DNA from: Cloacibacillus sp. | Lineage (GTDB): Bacteria; Synergistota; Synergistia; Synergistales; Synergistaceae | Direction of reading: 5' to 3' | NCBI GenBank assembly: GCA_036655895.1 | Contig: JAVVPF010000011.1 | Location: forward strand, 3,269-67,268 | DNA length: 64,000 bases | Shown: positions 53,441 to 61,999 of the stretch, piece by piece | Position numbering within the stretch: position 1 is the first letter of the stretch | How the letters are laid out: each line of letters opens with the position of its first letter | Program-made: the position numbers and the translations under genes | Notes under the pieces: generated by a model | What the model saw: only the letters and a program-made list of their open reading frames with translations | The model's database searches: none | What the model was told of the DNA's origin: nothing

Positions 53441-54115
53441 ATGACAAACAATCATGAGTCAATCTTATTCGAAGACATTTATCTTTCTCTTAAGCAGGAT
53501 ATTCTATGGCTCCGTCTTAAGCCCAGAGAATTTCTCACTGAATCATTTCTTGCAGAAAAATTTGAGACAAGCAAAACTCCAGTCAGACAGGCTTTGTTAC
53601 GTCTTTCGTACGACGGCCTGGTAACTGTTTTTCCACGCAGGGGATATTGTGTCAGCGAAATCTCTCTGGATGATATTCAGGAGATGCATGAATATCGATA
53701 CATCCTTGAAAACACCTGCCTTTTAAAAGCTATTGAAAGGATCCATGCGGATGAATTAGCTCATTTAGACAGTCTCTCGTACAAAGACAGACTTTACTAC
53801 GAGAATGAACCCCCTCGTTTTGCAAAGAAGCCGGAAAAGGTTGAGCGGGACAGTCAATTCCATATTTATTTGGCCGAGCTTGGCGGCAACAGGATCATAT
53901 ACGAGCAGCTTGTAAAGACACTGGAAAAACTCCAGCGGCTTATGCTTTGCGCCGCAGAGGAAGAATACATGACAAAGGGACTGGACGAGCATCATCAACT
54001 TGTCCTTCTTATTCGTGACAAAAAAACAAAGGCGGCGCAGGAACTGCTACATCATCATATAAATGAAGTTTACGAACACTGCGCTGATTTAAATAATATC
54101 AATAAAATTTTTTAA
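53441..54115 (+). CDS. GntR-family (FCD) transcriptional regulator 2
   Basis: A 224-residue sister of GntR 1. Winged helix with FLAEKFETSKTPVRQALLRL and FPRRGYCVSEIS; FCD domain with DEHHQLVLLI and HHHINEVYEH, the likely metal-binding His. GAGGTGAC precedes the ATG. It ends 36 bases before the MttB-like gene on the same strand, so it probably controls the mttB-BCCT pair and may be co-transcribed. The paired regulators parallel the duplicated methyltransferase modules. Confidence 0.9.
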   Translation: MTNNHESILFEDIYLSLKQDILWLRLKPREFLTESFLAEKFETSKTPVRQALLRLSYDGLVTVFPRRGYCVSEISLDDIQEMHEYRYILENTCLLKAIERIHADELAHLDSLSYKDRLYYENEPPRFAKKPEKVERDSQFHIYLAELGGNRIIYEQLVKTLEKLQRLMLCAAEEEYMTKGLDEHHQLVLLIRDKKTKAAQELLHHHINEVYEHCADLNNINKIF

Positions 54116-54151
54116 CGCACTAATCATAAACTTATCAAGGGGGCTATTTTC

Positions 54152-55606
54152 ATGTACATCGGAAAAAGGTATTACAGCAAAGATTCATCTTATCAGGCAT
54201 TTGGCGCGGATGAGGCGGCACAGGTGCATGCAGCAAGCTGCCGTGTTCTTCAAGAACAAGGAATGCTCCTGAAGCACGAAGAAGCAAGAGAATTGTTAAA
54301 GAAAGCTGGCGCAACAGTTGATGGGGAGAAGGTCTATCTGAGCGCCTCTCTCGTTGAGGACGCCTTAAAGCGGCTTCCGTCTCGCGTAACGCTCTTTGAC
54401 AGAAACGGGGAACCTGCCATGTACCTTGAAGGCAGAAATGTTTATTACGGAAGCGGCTCAGACACAGTAAACCTTCTTGATTTTGAAAGCCGAGGAAGAA
54501 AGCTGTGGACAAAAAATGATGTCGAGAATGCGGTAAAAATCTGCGACTACCTCCCAAATATCGACTTTATTATGTCGATGGGAATTATGTCCGATATTCC
54601 ATTCGAAATGAACACTCGAGAACAGTATCGCGCTATGATCAATAACTCCATCAAGCCGCATGTAGTGGTGGCCGATAACGCGGGCGACCTTGAAGACATT
54701 TTCAAAATGTATATTGCAGTAAGGGGAAGCGCAGAGGCGCTCAAGCACAAACCTTATGCGGTCGTCTACAACGAACCGACGTCGCCTCTGCTGCACTCGT
54801 ATGAAGCTATTGACAAACTGATGCTCTGCGCAAGGTACAGCGTTCCAACGAACTACGCGGCGGGCAGCATGGCGGGCGCAACTACGCCGATATCAGCCGC
54901 CGGCACGGTGGTACTCAACAACGCTGAATGCCTTTTTGGCATGGTCATCCATCAGCTTGTCAATCCTGGAGCTCCCTTCGTTTACGGCTTCGGAAATTCA
55001 CCAATGGATATGAGGACGCTCCAGTGTTGCTACGCGCTTCCACTAGCGATACAGATACAGAGCGGAATGTGCGCCATGGCGCATTACTATAATCTGCCCT
55101 GCTGGGGAGAGGCCGGCGACGGATGCTCAAAAATATGCGACGAACAGGCGGTCGAGGAAGCGACGCAGTTCATTCAGATGGCGGCGCTACAGGGATGCAA
55201 TCTGACCCATGACGTAGGCTATCTGGATTTTGGCCTCAGCTATTCACTTGAACTGCTTCTTATCTCCGACGACATCATCGCAAGAACAAAAGAAGTGATG
55301 GCTGGCGTGGAGATCAGCGAGTCAACGCTCTCCGTTGATGAAATCAAGCAGGCCGGCTTCAACGGCAATTACCTAAGATGCGCTTCCACCAGAAAGGCTG
55401 CAAAAGAGGGTTGGCGCAGCGACCTCGGAGATTACATGACTTTTGACAACTGGTCCAAGGGCGGTTCCTTCTCTATGGGTGAGCGTGCCCATAAAAAGGT
55501 GCTGGAGATCGTAGCAGAATATAAGCCTCAGCCGCTTAGTGAATCTGTCGACGCTGAAATCGCTGCAATTATGGATTCAGGGTATAGAAACATCACTAAA
55601 AAGTAA
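54152..55606 (+). CDS. MttB-superfamily methyltransferase without pyrrolysine (MtgB-like)
   Basis: A 484-residue COG5598/MttB-family protein of normal length. Family segments: HAASCRVLQEQGMLLKHEEA at the N-terminus, LFDRNGEPAMYLEGRNVYYG, NYAAGSMAGATTPISAAGTV, NSPMDMRTLQCCYALPLA and CDEQAVEEATQFIQMAALQG. True trimethylamine MttB contains a UAG-encoded pyrrolysine; this frame has none, as in the glycine-betaine, carnitine and proline-betaine enzymes, which take one methyl from a quaternary amine to a corrinoid protein. A BCCT carrier gene follows 55 bases later, supporting a betaine-type substrate. No corrinoid gene is adjacent; MtmC copies or a distant protein must accept the methyl group. Confidence 0.9.
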   Translation: MYIGKRYYSKDSSYQAFGADEAAQVHAASCRVLQEQGMLLKHEEARELLKKAGATVDGEKVYLSASLVEDALKRLPSRVTLFDRNGEPAMYLEGRNVYYGSGSDTVNLLDFESRGRKLWTKNDVENAVKICDYLPNIDFIMSMGIMSDIPFEMNTREQYRAMINNSIKPHVVVADNAGDLEDIFKMYIAVRGSAEALKHKPYAVVYNEPTSPLLHSYEAIDKLMLCARYSVPTNYAAGSMAGATTPISAAGTVVLNNAECLFGMVIHQLVNPGAPFVYGFGNSPMDMRTLQCCYALPLAIQIQSGMCAMAHYYNLPCWGEAGDGCSKICDEQAVEEATQFIQMAALQGCNLTHDVGYLDFGLSYSLELLLISDDIIARTKEVMAGVEISESTLSVDEIKQAGFNGNYLRCASTRKAAKEGWRSDLGDYMTFDNWSKGGSFSMGERAHKKVLEIVAEYKPQPLSESVDAEIAAIMDSGYRNITKK

Positions 55607-55661
55607 TTCTTACTTTATTTCTGCATGTATCATAGAAAGTTTGATAGAGGAGGAATATGAA

Positions 55662-57257
55662 ATGAAGTCTATAAGGCCGTTTGCATTTTTTCCACCATTT
55701 ATCCTGCTGATAATAGCCGCAATATTTAGTCTAGTCGCCGGTATGCAGAACGAAGCGCATACTGTCGAGGTAATGTCTAACATGTTCAACATGGCACTCG
55801 ACAAGTTCGGCTGGCTTTACGCCTCCGCCGCGCTCGTCATTTGTCTTCTCACGATTTATCTTGCCTGTTCGCGCTACGGAGATATAAAATTCGGAGGCAA
55901 CGACGCAAAGCCGGAGTTCACTTACTGGAACTGGTTTGCTATGACGCTCTGCGCTGGTATAGCGATAGGGATTGTATTCTGGGGAGTGGCTGAACCTATC
56001 ATGCAGTTCCAAGATCCCCCGAAATCGTTTGGCATTGCGCCATTTTCTGAAGCCGCGGCACGTTTTTCGCTTGCACAGATTTTTCTTGAATGGACATTCA
56101 CACCTTATGCGATGTACTGCGTATGCGGCATTTCCTGCGCTTATGCCTTCTACAATTTGAAGGAACCTAAGACAATCAGCTCCGCCTTCATTCCTATTTT
56201 TGGAGACAGGGTGCGCGGTAAAGGCGGAGAGATACTTGACGCTTTCATCATCTTCGCGCTTGTCGGTGGCGTTGTGACCTCCCTTGGCGAAGGCGTTCTG
56301 CAGGTTGCAAGCGGTCTGGACTCACAGTTTGGCATTCCGTCCTCAAGGTTGAGCTGGGGCATAATCTCGCTTATCATGGTAGTCATCTACACTATTTCCA
56401 GCTATACAGGCATCAACAAGGGAATACGCATCCTCAGCGATATCAACGGTAAACTCTTCTTTTTCCTGCTTGGCTTTGTGATGATAGTCGGACCTACTAT
56501 TTTTAATATAAACATCGGCTTGGAAGCATTCGCAAGTTATATCGAGACATTTTTCAGCCGCCATCTTTTCTTGGCACCTGTCAGCGGAGATCCGTTTCCC
56601 CGTTACTGGACCCTATTCTTTTTCGCGATATGGTACGCATGGGCTCCAGTCACAGGCATGTTCTTGGCTAGGATGGCTTATGGACGCACTGTAAGAGAAT
56701 TTGTGGTTATGAACATGCTCCTTCCAGCCGCATTCGGCGCTATATGGTTCACCTTCTTCGGAGGCACGGCCATGCACATGGAGATAGTACAAAAGTTGGG
56801 CATCGCAAAGATACTGAATGATTCAGGAGTAGAAGCGGCAATGTTCGCGTTCTTGAATTTCCTGCCGCTGGCAAAAATCATGGTACCTATCTTCTTCGTA
56901 GTCATCGTGCTCTCGTTTTCAACTGCGGCGGATTCAATGACCTCGACAGTAGCTCTTATGTGCACGAAGCAGGACGCGGTTCAGGAAGGTGAAGAGGCGC
57001 CCGCTCCTATAAAGCTGGCATGGGGCATTTTAATGGGGTTCATCGCATGGATCGTTATAACCTTCGCTAAGATAGACGGACTGAGGATGGTGGTAACGCT
57101 GGCTGCGGCGCCGGCGGCCTTAGTAGTTATCCTTCAGGCGGCATCTTCATATATAATGCTCAAGGGGCATTATAAAAATGAAGCGTCCGAGAAAGCGGCC
57201 TGCGCCACTGCAAAAAGCTCCCAGGTGATGGAAGCTCCTGTAAATTCCGCAAAGTAG
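55662..57257 (+). CDS. BCCT-family betaine/carnitine/choline-type transporter
   Basis: A 531-residue membrane protein with 12 helices. The start at 55662 is set by GAGGAGG just upstream. Signatures: NWFAMTLCAGIAIGIVFWGVAEP (glycine stretch and FWGVAEP), LEWTFTPYAMYCVCG, and the TM8 region FFFAIWYAWAPVTG followed by LARMAYGRTVREF. In betaine carriers TM8 carries a Trp-rich stretch; here only two of its Trp remain, hinting at another quaternary or tertiary amine. It follows the MttB-like gene and should supply its substrate. A strong terminator ends the unit. Confidence 0.92.
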   Translation: MKSIRPFAFFPPFILLIIAAIFSLVAGMQNEAHTVEVMSNMFNMALDKFGWLYASAALVICLLTIYLACSRYGDIKFGGNDAKPEFTYWNWFAMTLCAGIAIGIVFWGVAEPIMQFQDPPKSFGIAPFSEAAARFSLAQIFLEWTFTPYAMYCVCGISCAYAFYNLKEPKTISSAFIPIFGDRVRGKGGEILDAFIIFALVGGVVTSLGEGVLQVASGLDSQFGIPSSRLSWGIISLIMVVIYTISSYTGINKGIRILSDINGKLFFFLLGFVMIVGPTIFNINIGLEAFASYIETFFSRHLFLAPVSGDPFPRYWTLFFFAIWYAWAPVTGMFLARMAYGRTVREFVVMNMLLPAAFGAIWFTFFGGTAMHMEIVQKLGIAKILNDSGVEAAMFAFLNFLPLAKIMVPIFFVVIVLSFSTAADSMTSTVALMCTKQDAVQEGEEAPAPIKLAWGILMGFIAWIVITFAKIDGLRMVVTLAAAPAALVVILQAASSYIMLKGHYKNEASEKAACATAKSSQVMEAPVNSAK

Positions 57258-57290
57258 CAATTTTCTGTCCAGCTGGACAAAGAAACTTAA

Positions 57291-57345
57291 GCGTAGCCCA
57301 CGATTTTATCAAAAACCGTGGGCTATGCTTTTTGCATTTTTTTTA
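57291..57345 (+). terminator. terminator of the mttB-BCCT unit
   Basis: A 12-bp stem (57291-57302 with 57317-57328, one G-U pair) and a 14-base loop, followed by TTTTTGCATTTTTTTT. Confidence 0.92.
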
Positions 57346-57497
57346 GCCTGCCTTTGTATACTATAGAGTATGGCAGTGTGAGATTGGATCGATACAAAAT
57401 AAAGGCGCAAAATTTATGTTAAAATTCAGTGAAATTTGAGTAAAGTATTTGCGTTTTGTATAAGATAGAGCGCAAGTCTTTTTCATGGGGGATAAAA

Positions 57498-60470
57498 ATG
57501 AAATACAAGGTTCGCTTTCTTGGCAACCCGGAACTGTTTATAGATGGCGCCCCTCACGTCTTTCCGTTCAGAAAGGCGCAGATATTCGCGCTGATACTTA
57601 TAGAGGAGCAGAGCATCGCCCGCGACAAGGTCTGCGAATACCTCTGGGCCGACAAAACGATTGAAAAAGCACGCCGTAACTTAAGCAACGCCATGAGTTA
57701 TATAAAAAAACAGCTTCCAGTCACGGTAAGTGCGGGCGGGGTCATCTCTTTGGACCACAAGATAAAAATCACAAGAGACATCGATTCTTTGAACCGCATC
57801 GACTCCCTTGAGTGGCCAGAAATCATTGAGCTGTGCCGTCCTTTTATGGATATGCCGGAACTTGACGACTGGGGGTCTTTTTGCGACTGGTTACTGCCTA
57901 AACGCCAGCATTATCATAACGTGCTGGTGCGAAACTTGAAAAAACGCGCTCAGACGCAGCTTGCCGGTTTTATGGAGAAAAGATTCGAGGACGCAGTGCT
58001 ATGCTATGAGAAGCTGTCCGAGCTGGAACCTTACGACGAAAAGATCCATGGCGAATTAGTCAGGCTTTATATAAAGACAAATCAAAAAGTTAAAGCCGTG
58101 GACGCGGCCAGAGCTTTTTCCACGCGTATAGAAAGTGATTTTGGAATAACCGCGGATCTTTCGGATATCGCTCCCCTTATGAAGAGAAAAAAAGACTCCG
58201 AACCAGGCGCGGCGACGCCGAGTATTCTGGATGAGAGTCCTCTTGCCAGAAACGCCGAGATATTAAAGATGCTTGACTTTATTTCCAAATCTGGCGCGGC
58301 CGGTATTGCCTCATGCGCTCTGGTGTGGGGAGAACAGGGCATCGGTAAAACCGTTTTTATAAACGAGGTCTCTTCTTGCCTTGCCGGCCAAGGTTGGGAA
58401 TGTTATACCATAGTGTGTTCCCAGGAAGAAAAAACTATGCCGCTTGCGCCTATCATGCGTTTTTTAAAAACGTTAAAGGTCTCTCCGTCACAGTTTGATA
58501 ATTTGACCTCGCTGTCCGAGTTGAATTATTCCTGCATATCCGACATCATATACCGCAACGTATCCGAGACCGCCGACTCTTCGCGAAAACTTTTCATTAT
58601 TGAAAATATACAATGGATGGACGACGCCTCATGGAAAATACTGGAATCTGTGATGTGCGACCATTCAGCGACACGCCATCTGATCATATCAGGCTTTGAG
58701 GAAATACGCTCCGCCTTCATACTCCGCACCACTTTAGCGGACGAGCCGTTTGAACAGCTTGAAATAACCTTGCGGCGGTTCAACCTGGAGGAGACAGAAC
58801 GGATATGCCATGAGATGTCGCCTGACGTGGAATGGTCTAACGAGGATATCCACAGCATTTATATGCAGACCGAAGGCAATCCATTTTTTATAAAGGAGAT
58901 CATCAAAAACAGAATAAACGGAACGACTGGAAGCGCTGTTCATTACAATAACACTTTCTTGTCGATAATTGAGCTGCTTGACGATGAAAGCCGGCTTTTC
59001 CTCGAAGCGATAGCCGTCTGTCCGGAATACGCCTCGATGCTTGAGCTTGCAAAAGTCCTTGATATGTCGCCGCTCCACGTCTCAAAGTTATATAACGACC
59101 TCCGGCTCCACGGGCTGCTTCGCGAACAAAAAGCCGAAAACGGCAATGTACTCTATTATTTTTCGCACGCAAAGATAAGGGAAGCGCTACTTGGCGGAAT
59201 GTCCGCATCAAGAGAGACCGCGCTGCATATAAAGAACATAGAGGTCATGGAGAAATCCCTTGCCGTACTCCGGTACCGCCATAAAAAAATATGTTCGCGT
59301 CTTTTCTACCACTGCCACGAAGCCGGCTTTCTTGAAAAGGAGCTGGGATGGAGGGTTACGGAGCTTGGGCTTCATTTTATGGCGGTGCACGAGGTATTCC
59401 CTACGCTGGTCGACCAAGACCTCATGCATTATATCCCCACGGTTGAGGAAGTAAATTACACGCAGAACGCCCTCTCTGAATGCTGGAAGATAATGAACCA
59501 TCTTATGCGCACCGAGGGCGGCAGCCCAGAACTCTTGCGCACAGAAAGAGACCTCTACATTTTACGAGGCGGGTATCTATGGTGGAGCGGAAAATATTCC
59601 GACGCCGAACAGATGCTGCGCGCCGCACTGCACAAGGCTATGACACTAGGAGACCCTGAGCCCATCATAAAGGCCGGCCTTCAAATATGCTTCCTCGCTA
59701 TCCAAAGAGACGACGCAAGGATGCTGTCGCTTGCTTCCAGAAAGCTATACCGCTATGCAAAAAAAGAAAAGTTCAAACATTGGGAGGGCGTCTCGCTGCG
59801 TTTTATGGCAATAGCAAATATCCTTGCGGGGCGGCATGACGAAGTGGAGAGCTATCTGCTGAAATCCACGATGATATTTGAAAAACTTGAGGAGAGCGGA
59901 CAGAACTATACAGTCTGCCTCATCGCCGCGGAACATTTCAGGGGAGACTGGAAACTCGCCGACGGAAAAATAGAAGCGGCGCTTGGATATTACGAAAATT
60001 GTGTGAACATAGGCGAGTCGGTGGCGCTCTTCCGGGGTCTTGGCCTCTCTTTGGCGAAGGCCGCTTTTTGCCTTATGCTTCTTGGCAATTACGAAGAGGC
60101 TGAAAAATATTTATTACGTATGGGAAAACTTTATAACATTATCCATTCAGACTGGGAGGACGGCCTTCAGGGCGGAGGCATCGCCTTCAGCCTAATGGGA
60201 GTGATTGACGCCAGAAAAAAAGACTGGTACCATAGCGGCATCTGTTTTTCTGTAGCCAAAAAACTTGTAAAAGAAACAAAACGCCCTATATGGCAGGCGC
60301 TGCTTTACTGGGCCAAGCTGGAACTTTTTAAAATCAAGGACGATATGCCGCAGGAGTTCGCAGAGGTGATTTTTACCCATCCAAAAGAATGGTACGAAAA
60401 TCAACTGGGACGTCTGCGCAGTAAGGTCGGTTGGATCAGCAAGGATATGGAGGCCAAAAAATATGACTGA
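57498..60470 (+). CDS. SARP/BTAD-type regulator with ATPase and TPR domains (copy 2)
   Basis: A 990-residue sister of the protein at 32922-35876. Winged helix (about 1-95), BTAD helices (100-215), AAA-type ATPase with an intact P-loop GEQGIGKT (278-285) and Walker B-like FIIENIQWMDD, then TPR-like repeats to the end. The start at 57498 follows GGGGGATAAAA. It lies just outside the demethylation island, opposite copy 1. The stop overlaps the CobW-type gene start by 8 bases, so these two are coupled. Targets are unknown; position suggests the island or the CobW gene. Confidence 0.85.
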   Translation: MKYKVRFLGNPELFIDGAPHVFPFRKAQIFALILIEEQSIARDKVCEYLWADKTIEKARRNLSNAMSYIKKQLPVTVSAGGVISLDHKIKITRDIDSLNRIDSLEWPEIIELCRPFMDMPELDDWGSFCDWLLPKRQHYHNVLVRNLKKRAQTQLAGFMEKRFEDAVLCYEKLSELEPYDEKIHGELVRLYIKTNQKVKAVDAARAFSTRIESDFGITADLSDIAPLMKRKKDSEPGAATPSILDESPLARNAEILKMLDFISKSGAAGIASCALVWGEQGIGKTVFINEVSSCLAGQGWECYTIVCSQEEKTMPLAPIMRFLKTLKVSPSQFDNLTSLSELNYSCISDIIYRNVSETADSSRKLFIIENIQWMDDASWKILESVMCDHSATRHLIISGFEEIRSAFILRTTLADEPFEQLEITLRRFNLEETERICHEMSPDVEWSNEDIHSIYMQTEGNPFFIKEIIKNRINGTTGSAVHYNNTFLSIIELLDDESRLFLEAIAVCPEYASMLELAKVLDMSPLHVSKLYNDLRLHGLLREQKAENGNVLYYFSHAKIREALLGGMSASRETALHIKNIEVMEKSLAVLRYRHKKICSRLFYHCHEAGFLEKELGWRVTELGLHFMAVHEVFPTLVDQDLMHYIPTVEEVNYTQNALSECWKIMNHLMRTEGGSPELLRTERDLYILRGGYLWWSGKYSDAEQMLRAALHKAMTLGDPEPIIKAGLQICFLAIQRDDARMLSLASRKLYRYAKKEKFKHWEGVSLRFMAIANILAGRHDEVESYLLKSTMIFEKLEESGQNYTVCLIAAEHFRGDWKLADGKIEAALGYYENCVNIGESVALFRGLGLSLAKAAFCLMLLGNYEEAEKYLLRMGKLYNIIHSDWEDGLQGGGIAFSLMGVIDARKKDWYHSGICFSVAKKLVKETKRPIWQALLYWAKLELFKIKDDMPQEFAEVIFTHPKEWYENQLGRLRSKVGWISKDMEAKKYD

Positions 60471-61464
60471 AAACAGCATGAAGAACAAATGCAAGGTATT
60501 TCTCCTGTCGGGATTTTTAGGAAGCGGCAAGACGACGCTGCTGCGCCATCTTATTGAAACATGCCCAAAAGATGACAGGGTGGCTGTGCTTATGAATGAA
60601 TTTGGAAAGGCCGGAGTAGACGGAGACGTCATTCGCAAAAACGGGCTGGAGATAATAGAGATAAGCCGCGGCTCTATATTCTGCGCCTGCGCGAAGGGCG
60701 ACTTCCTGCGCGGACTTTACACAATACTTACAGATTACAAACCTACACTGCTGCTCGTCGAGGCAAGCGGCGTAGCCGACACCACCGATATGAAAAAAGA
60801 TTTAGCTCACGGTATGCTCCACGACTACTATCAGATGCAAGGCAATCTCTGCGTCATTGACGCAGAACATTTCGAAGACTGGCTCGACCTCTTCAACGCG
60901 GTCATACGCCAGACAGAAGCCGCTTCTCATATAATAATCAACAAGACGGACCTCATCTCAGAAGAGGAACTGCACAAACTCCGCGCGCACCTGAAAGAGA
61001 TAAACGGCGCCGCAAAAATCACCGAAACTGCATTCGGACGCATCCCCTGGGACTTCCTATCGTCGGAAGACGAAAATGAAAAACTCTCCACTCCCCTCCC
61101 CGACATGGAAGCATGGGAGAGCTTCATAACGGACACGCTCAGCAATATGACGCCGCACATGGCCCCGCCGGACAGCTTGGCCTCGTTGTCGGCTTTCTGG
61201 GAGGGTGACCCTGAAAAATTCAAAGAGGCATTGACAAAGCTGCCGGCAGACATAGTACGCTCCAAGGGTTACTTTATCGACACCGACGGCAGGTGGAAGA
61301 TATTCGACATCGTAGGAAACGGCAAACCTGTATATTCCGACGCTGACGAAAGCTTCGGCCAGCAACGCAACCTCGCCATCTTCATCCGCAGCAAGCGCGC
61401 GCGCAGAGAGATCCCGACGCTGCTTCAGGAACACGGATTAAAGCTTCTGGAACTTAGATTCTAG
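60463..61464 (+). CDS. CobW/G3E-type GTP-binding metallochaperone
   Basis: A 333-residue P-loop GTPase. N-terminal VFLLSGFLGSGKTTLLRHL, then VLMNEFGKAGVDGD, a metal-binding-type ISRGSIFCACAKGDFL (canonical CxCC reads CAC-A here), LLVEASGVADTTDM and the guanine-specificity motif INKTDLI. The C-terminal CobW_C-like domain is present. G3E proteins deliver Zn, Co or Ni to client enzymes. Coupling to the SARP regulator and proximity to Zn- and Co-dependent methyltransferases make a chaperone role in the island plausible but unproven. Confidence 0.85.
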   Translation: MTENSMKNKCKVFLLSGFLGSGKTTLLRHLIETCPKDDRVAVLMNEFGKAGVDGDVIRKNGLEIIEISRGSIFCACAKGDFLRGLYTILTDYKPTLLLVEASGVADTTDMKKDLAHGMLHDYYQMQGNLCVIDAEHFEDWLDLFNAVIRQTEAASHIIINKTDLISEEELHKLRAHLKEINGAAKITETAFGRIPWDFLSSEDENEKLSTPLPDMEAWESFITDTLSNMTPHMAPPDSLASLSAFWEGDPEKFKEALTKLPADIVRSKGYFIDTDGRWKIFDIVGNGKPVYSDADESFGQQRNLAIFIRSKRARREIPTLLQEHGLKLLELRF

Positions 61465-61569
61465 GCCGTATATGCCGTAACGGGCTAACGCGCGCAAGAC
61501 TGTTTATATCTAAGGCGTTCATACAGGCATTGGAAAGAGCCCTTGACTCTTATGTTTGTTTACCCGTTA

Positions 61570-61588
61570 TATTAGATATAGTCTAATA
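61570..61588 (+). promoter_or_regulatory. probable PadR operator
   Basis: TATTAGA (61570-61576) and its exact complement TCTAATA (61582-61588) are separated by five bases and lie 18 bases before the padR-like start, just before the GAGGAGG ribosome site. This position and symmetry fit autorepression by PadR-type winged-helix proteins. Confidence 0.65.
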
Positions 61589-61606
61589 GGTGAGGAGGTC
61601 AAATAA

Positions 61607-61984
61607 ATGAAAAAATGCGCCTGCAGAGGATCTTTTCTAGAACGCTTCATACAGCCCTCTATTCTTTTAATACTCAGGGACGAGCCGCTGCATGGCTTTT
61701 CTCTATTAAAAAAATTATACAAAAGCGACATCATGGACTACAGCAGCCTAGACCCCACCGGGCTATACAGGATGCTCAAAAAAATGGAAGAGGCTGGACT
61801 GCTGTCCTCGGAACTGGAAATGGAAAACGACACTCAGGGCCGCCGCATCTACCGGATAACGGAAGAGGGAGAAATCTGCCTCATCTTCTGGAAGGCGACG
61901 CTCCTTGACTATATGAACAAAATCAAAAAGCTGGCGGAGTCCATTCCTGATACAATGCGCGAAACAGATAAACAAAAACAATAA
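61607..61984 (+). CDS. PadR-family transcriptional regulator
   Basis: A 125-residue winged-helix protein: FIQPSILLILRDEPLHGFSL, SLDPTGLYRMLKKMEEAGLL and the wing GRRIYRITEEG match PadR (helix-turn-helix plus a C-terminal helix for dimerisation). An N-terminal CACRG is a little unusual. GAGGAGG precedes the ATG. It heads an operon with a DUF5714-like gene (15 bases on) and an ABC importer, and a perfect dyad immediately upstream is its likely operator. Confidence 0.9.
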   Translation: MKKCACRGSFLERFIQPSILLILRDEPLHGFSLLKKLYKSDIMDYSSLDPTGLYRMLKKMEEAGLLSSELEMENDTQGRRIYRITEEGEICLIFWKATLLDYMNKIKKLAESIPDTMRETDKQKQ

Positions 61985-61999
61985 AGGAGCTCATAGCCG

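Noticed and set aside
40447-55606. Pyrrolysine (UAG) decoding in the MtmB/MttB-family genes
   Set aside because: All three frames are uninterrupted at full family length, and no pylS/pylBCD-like gene is in the window.
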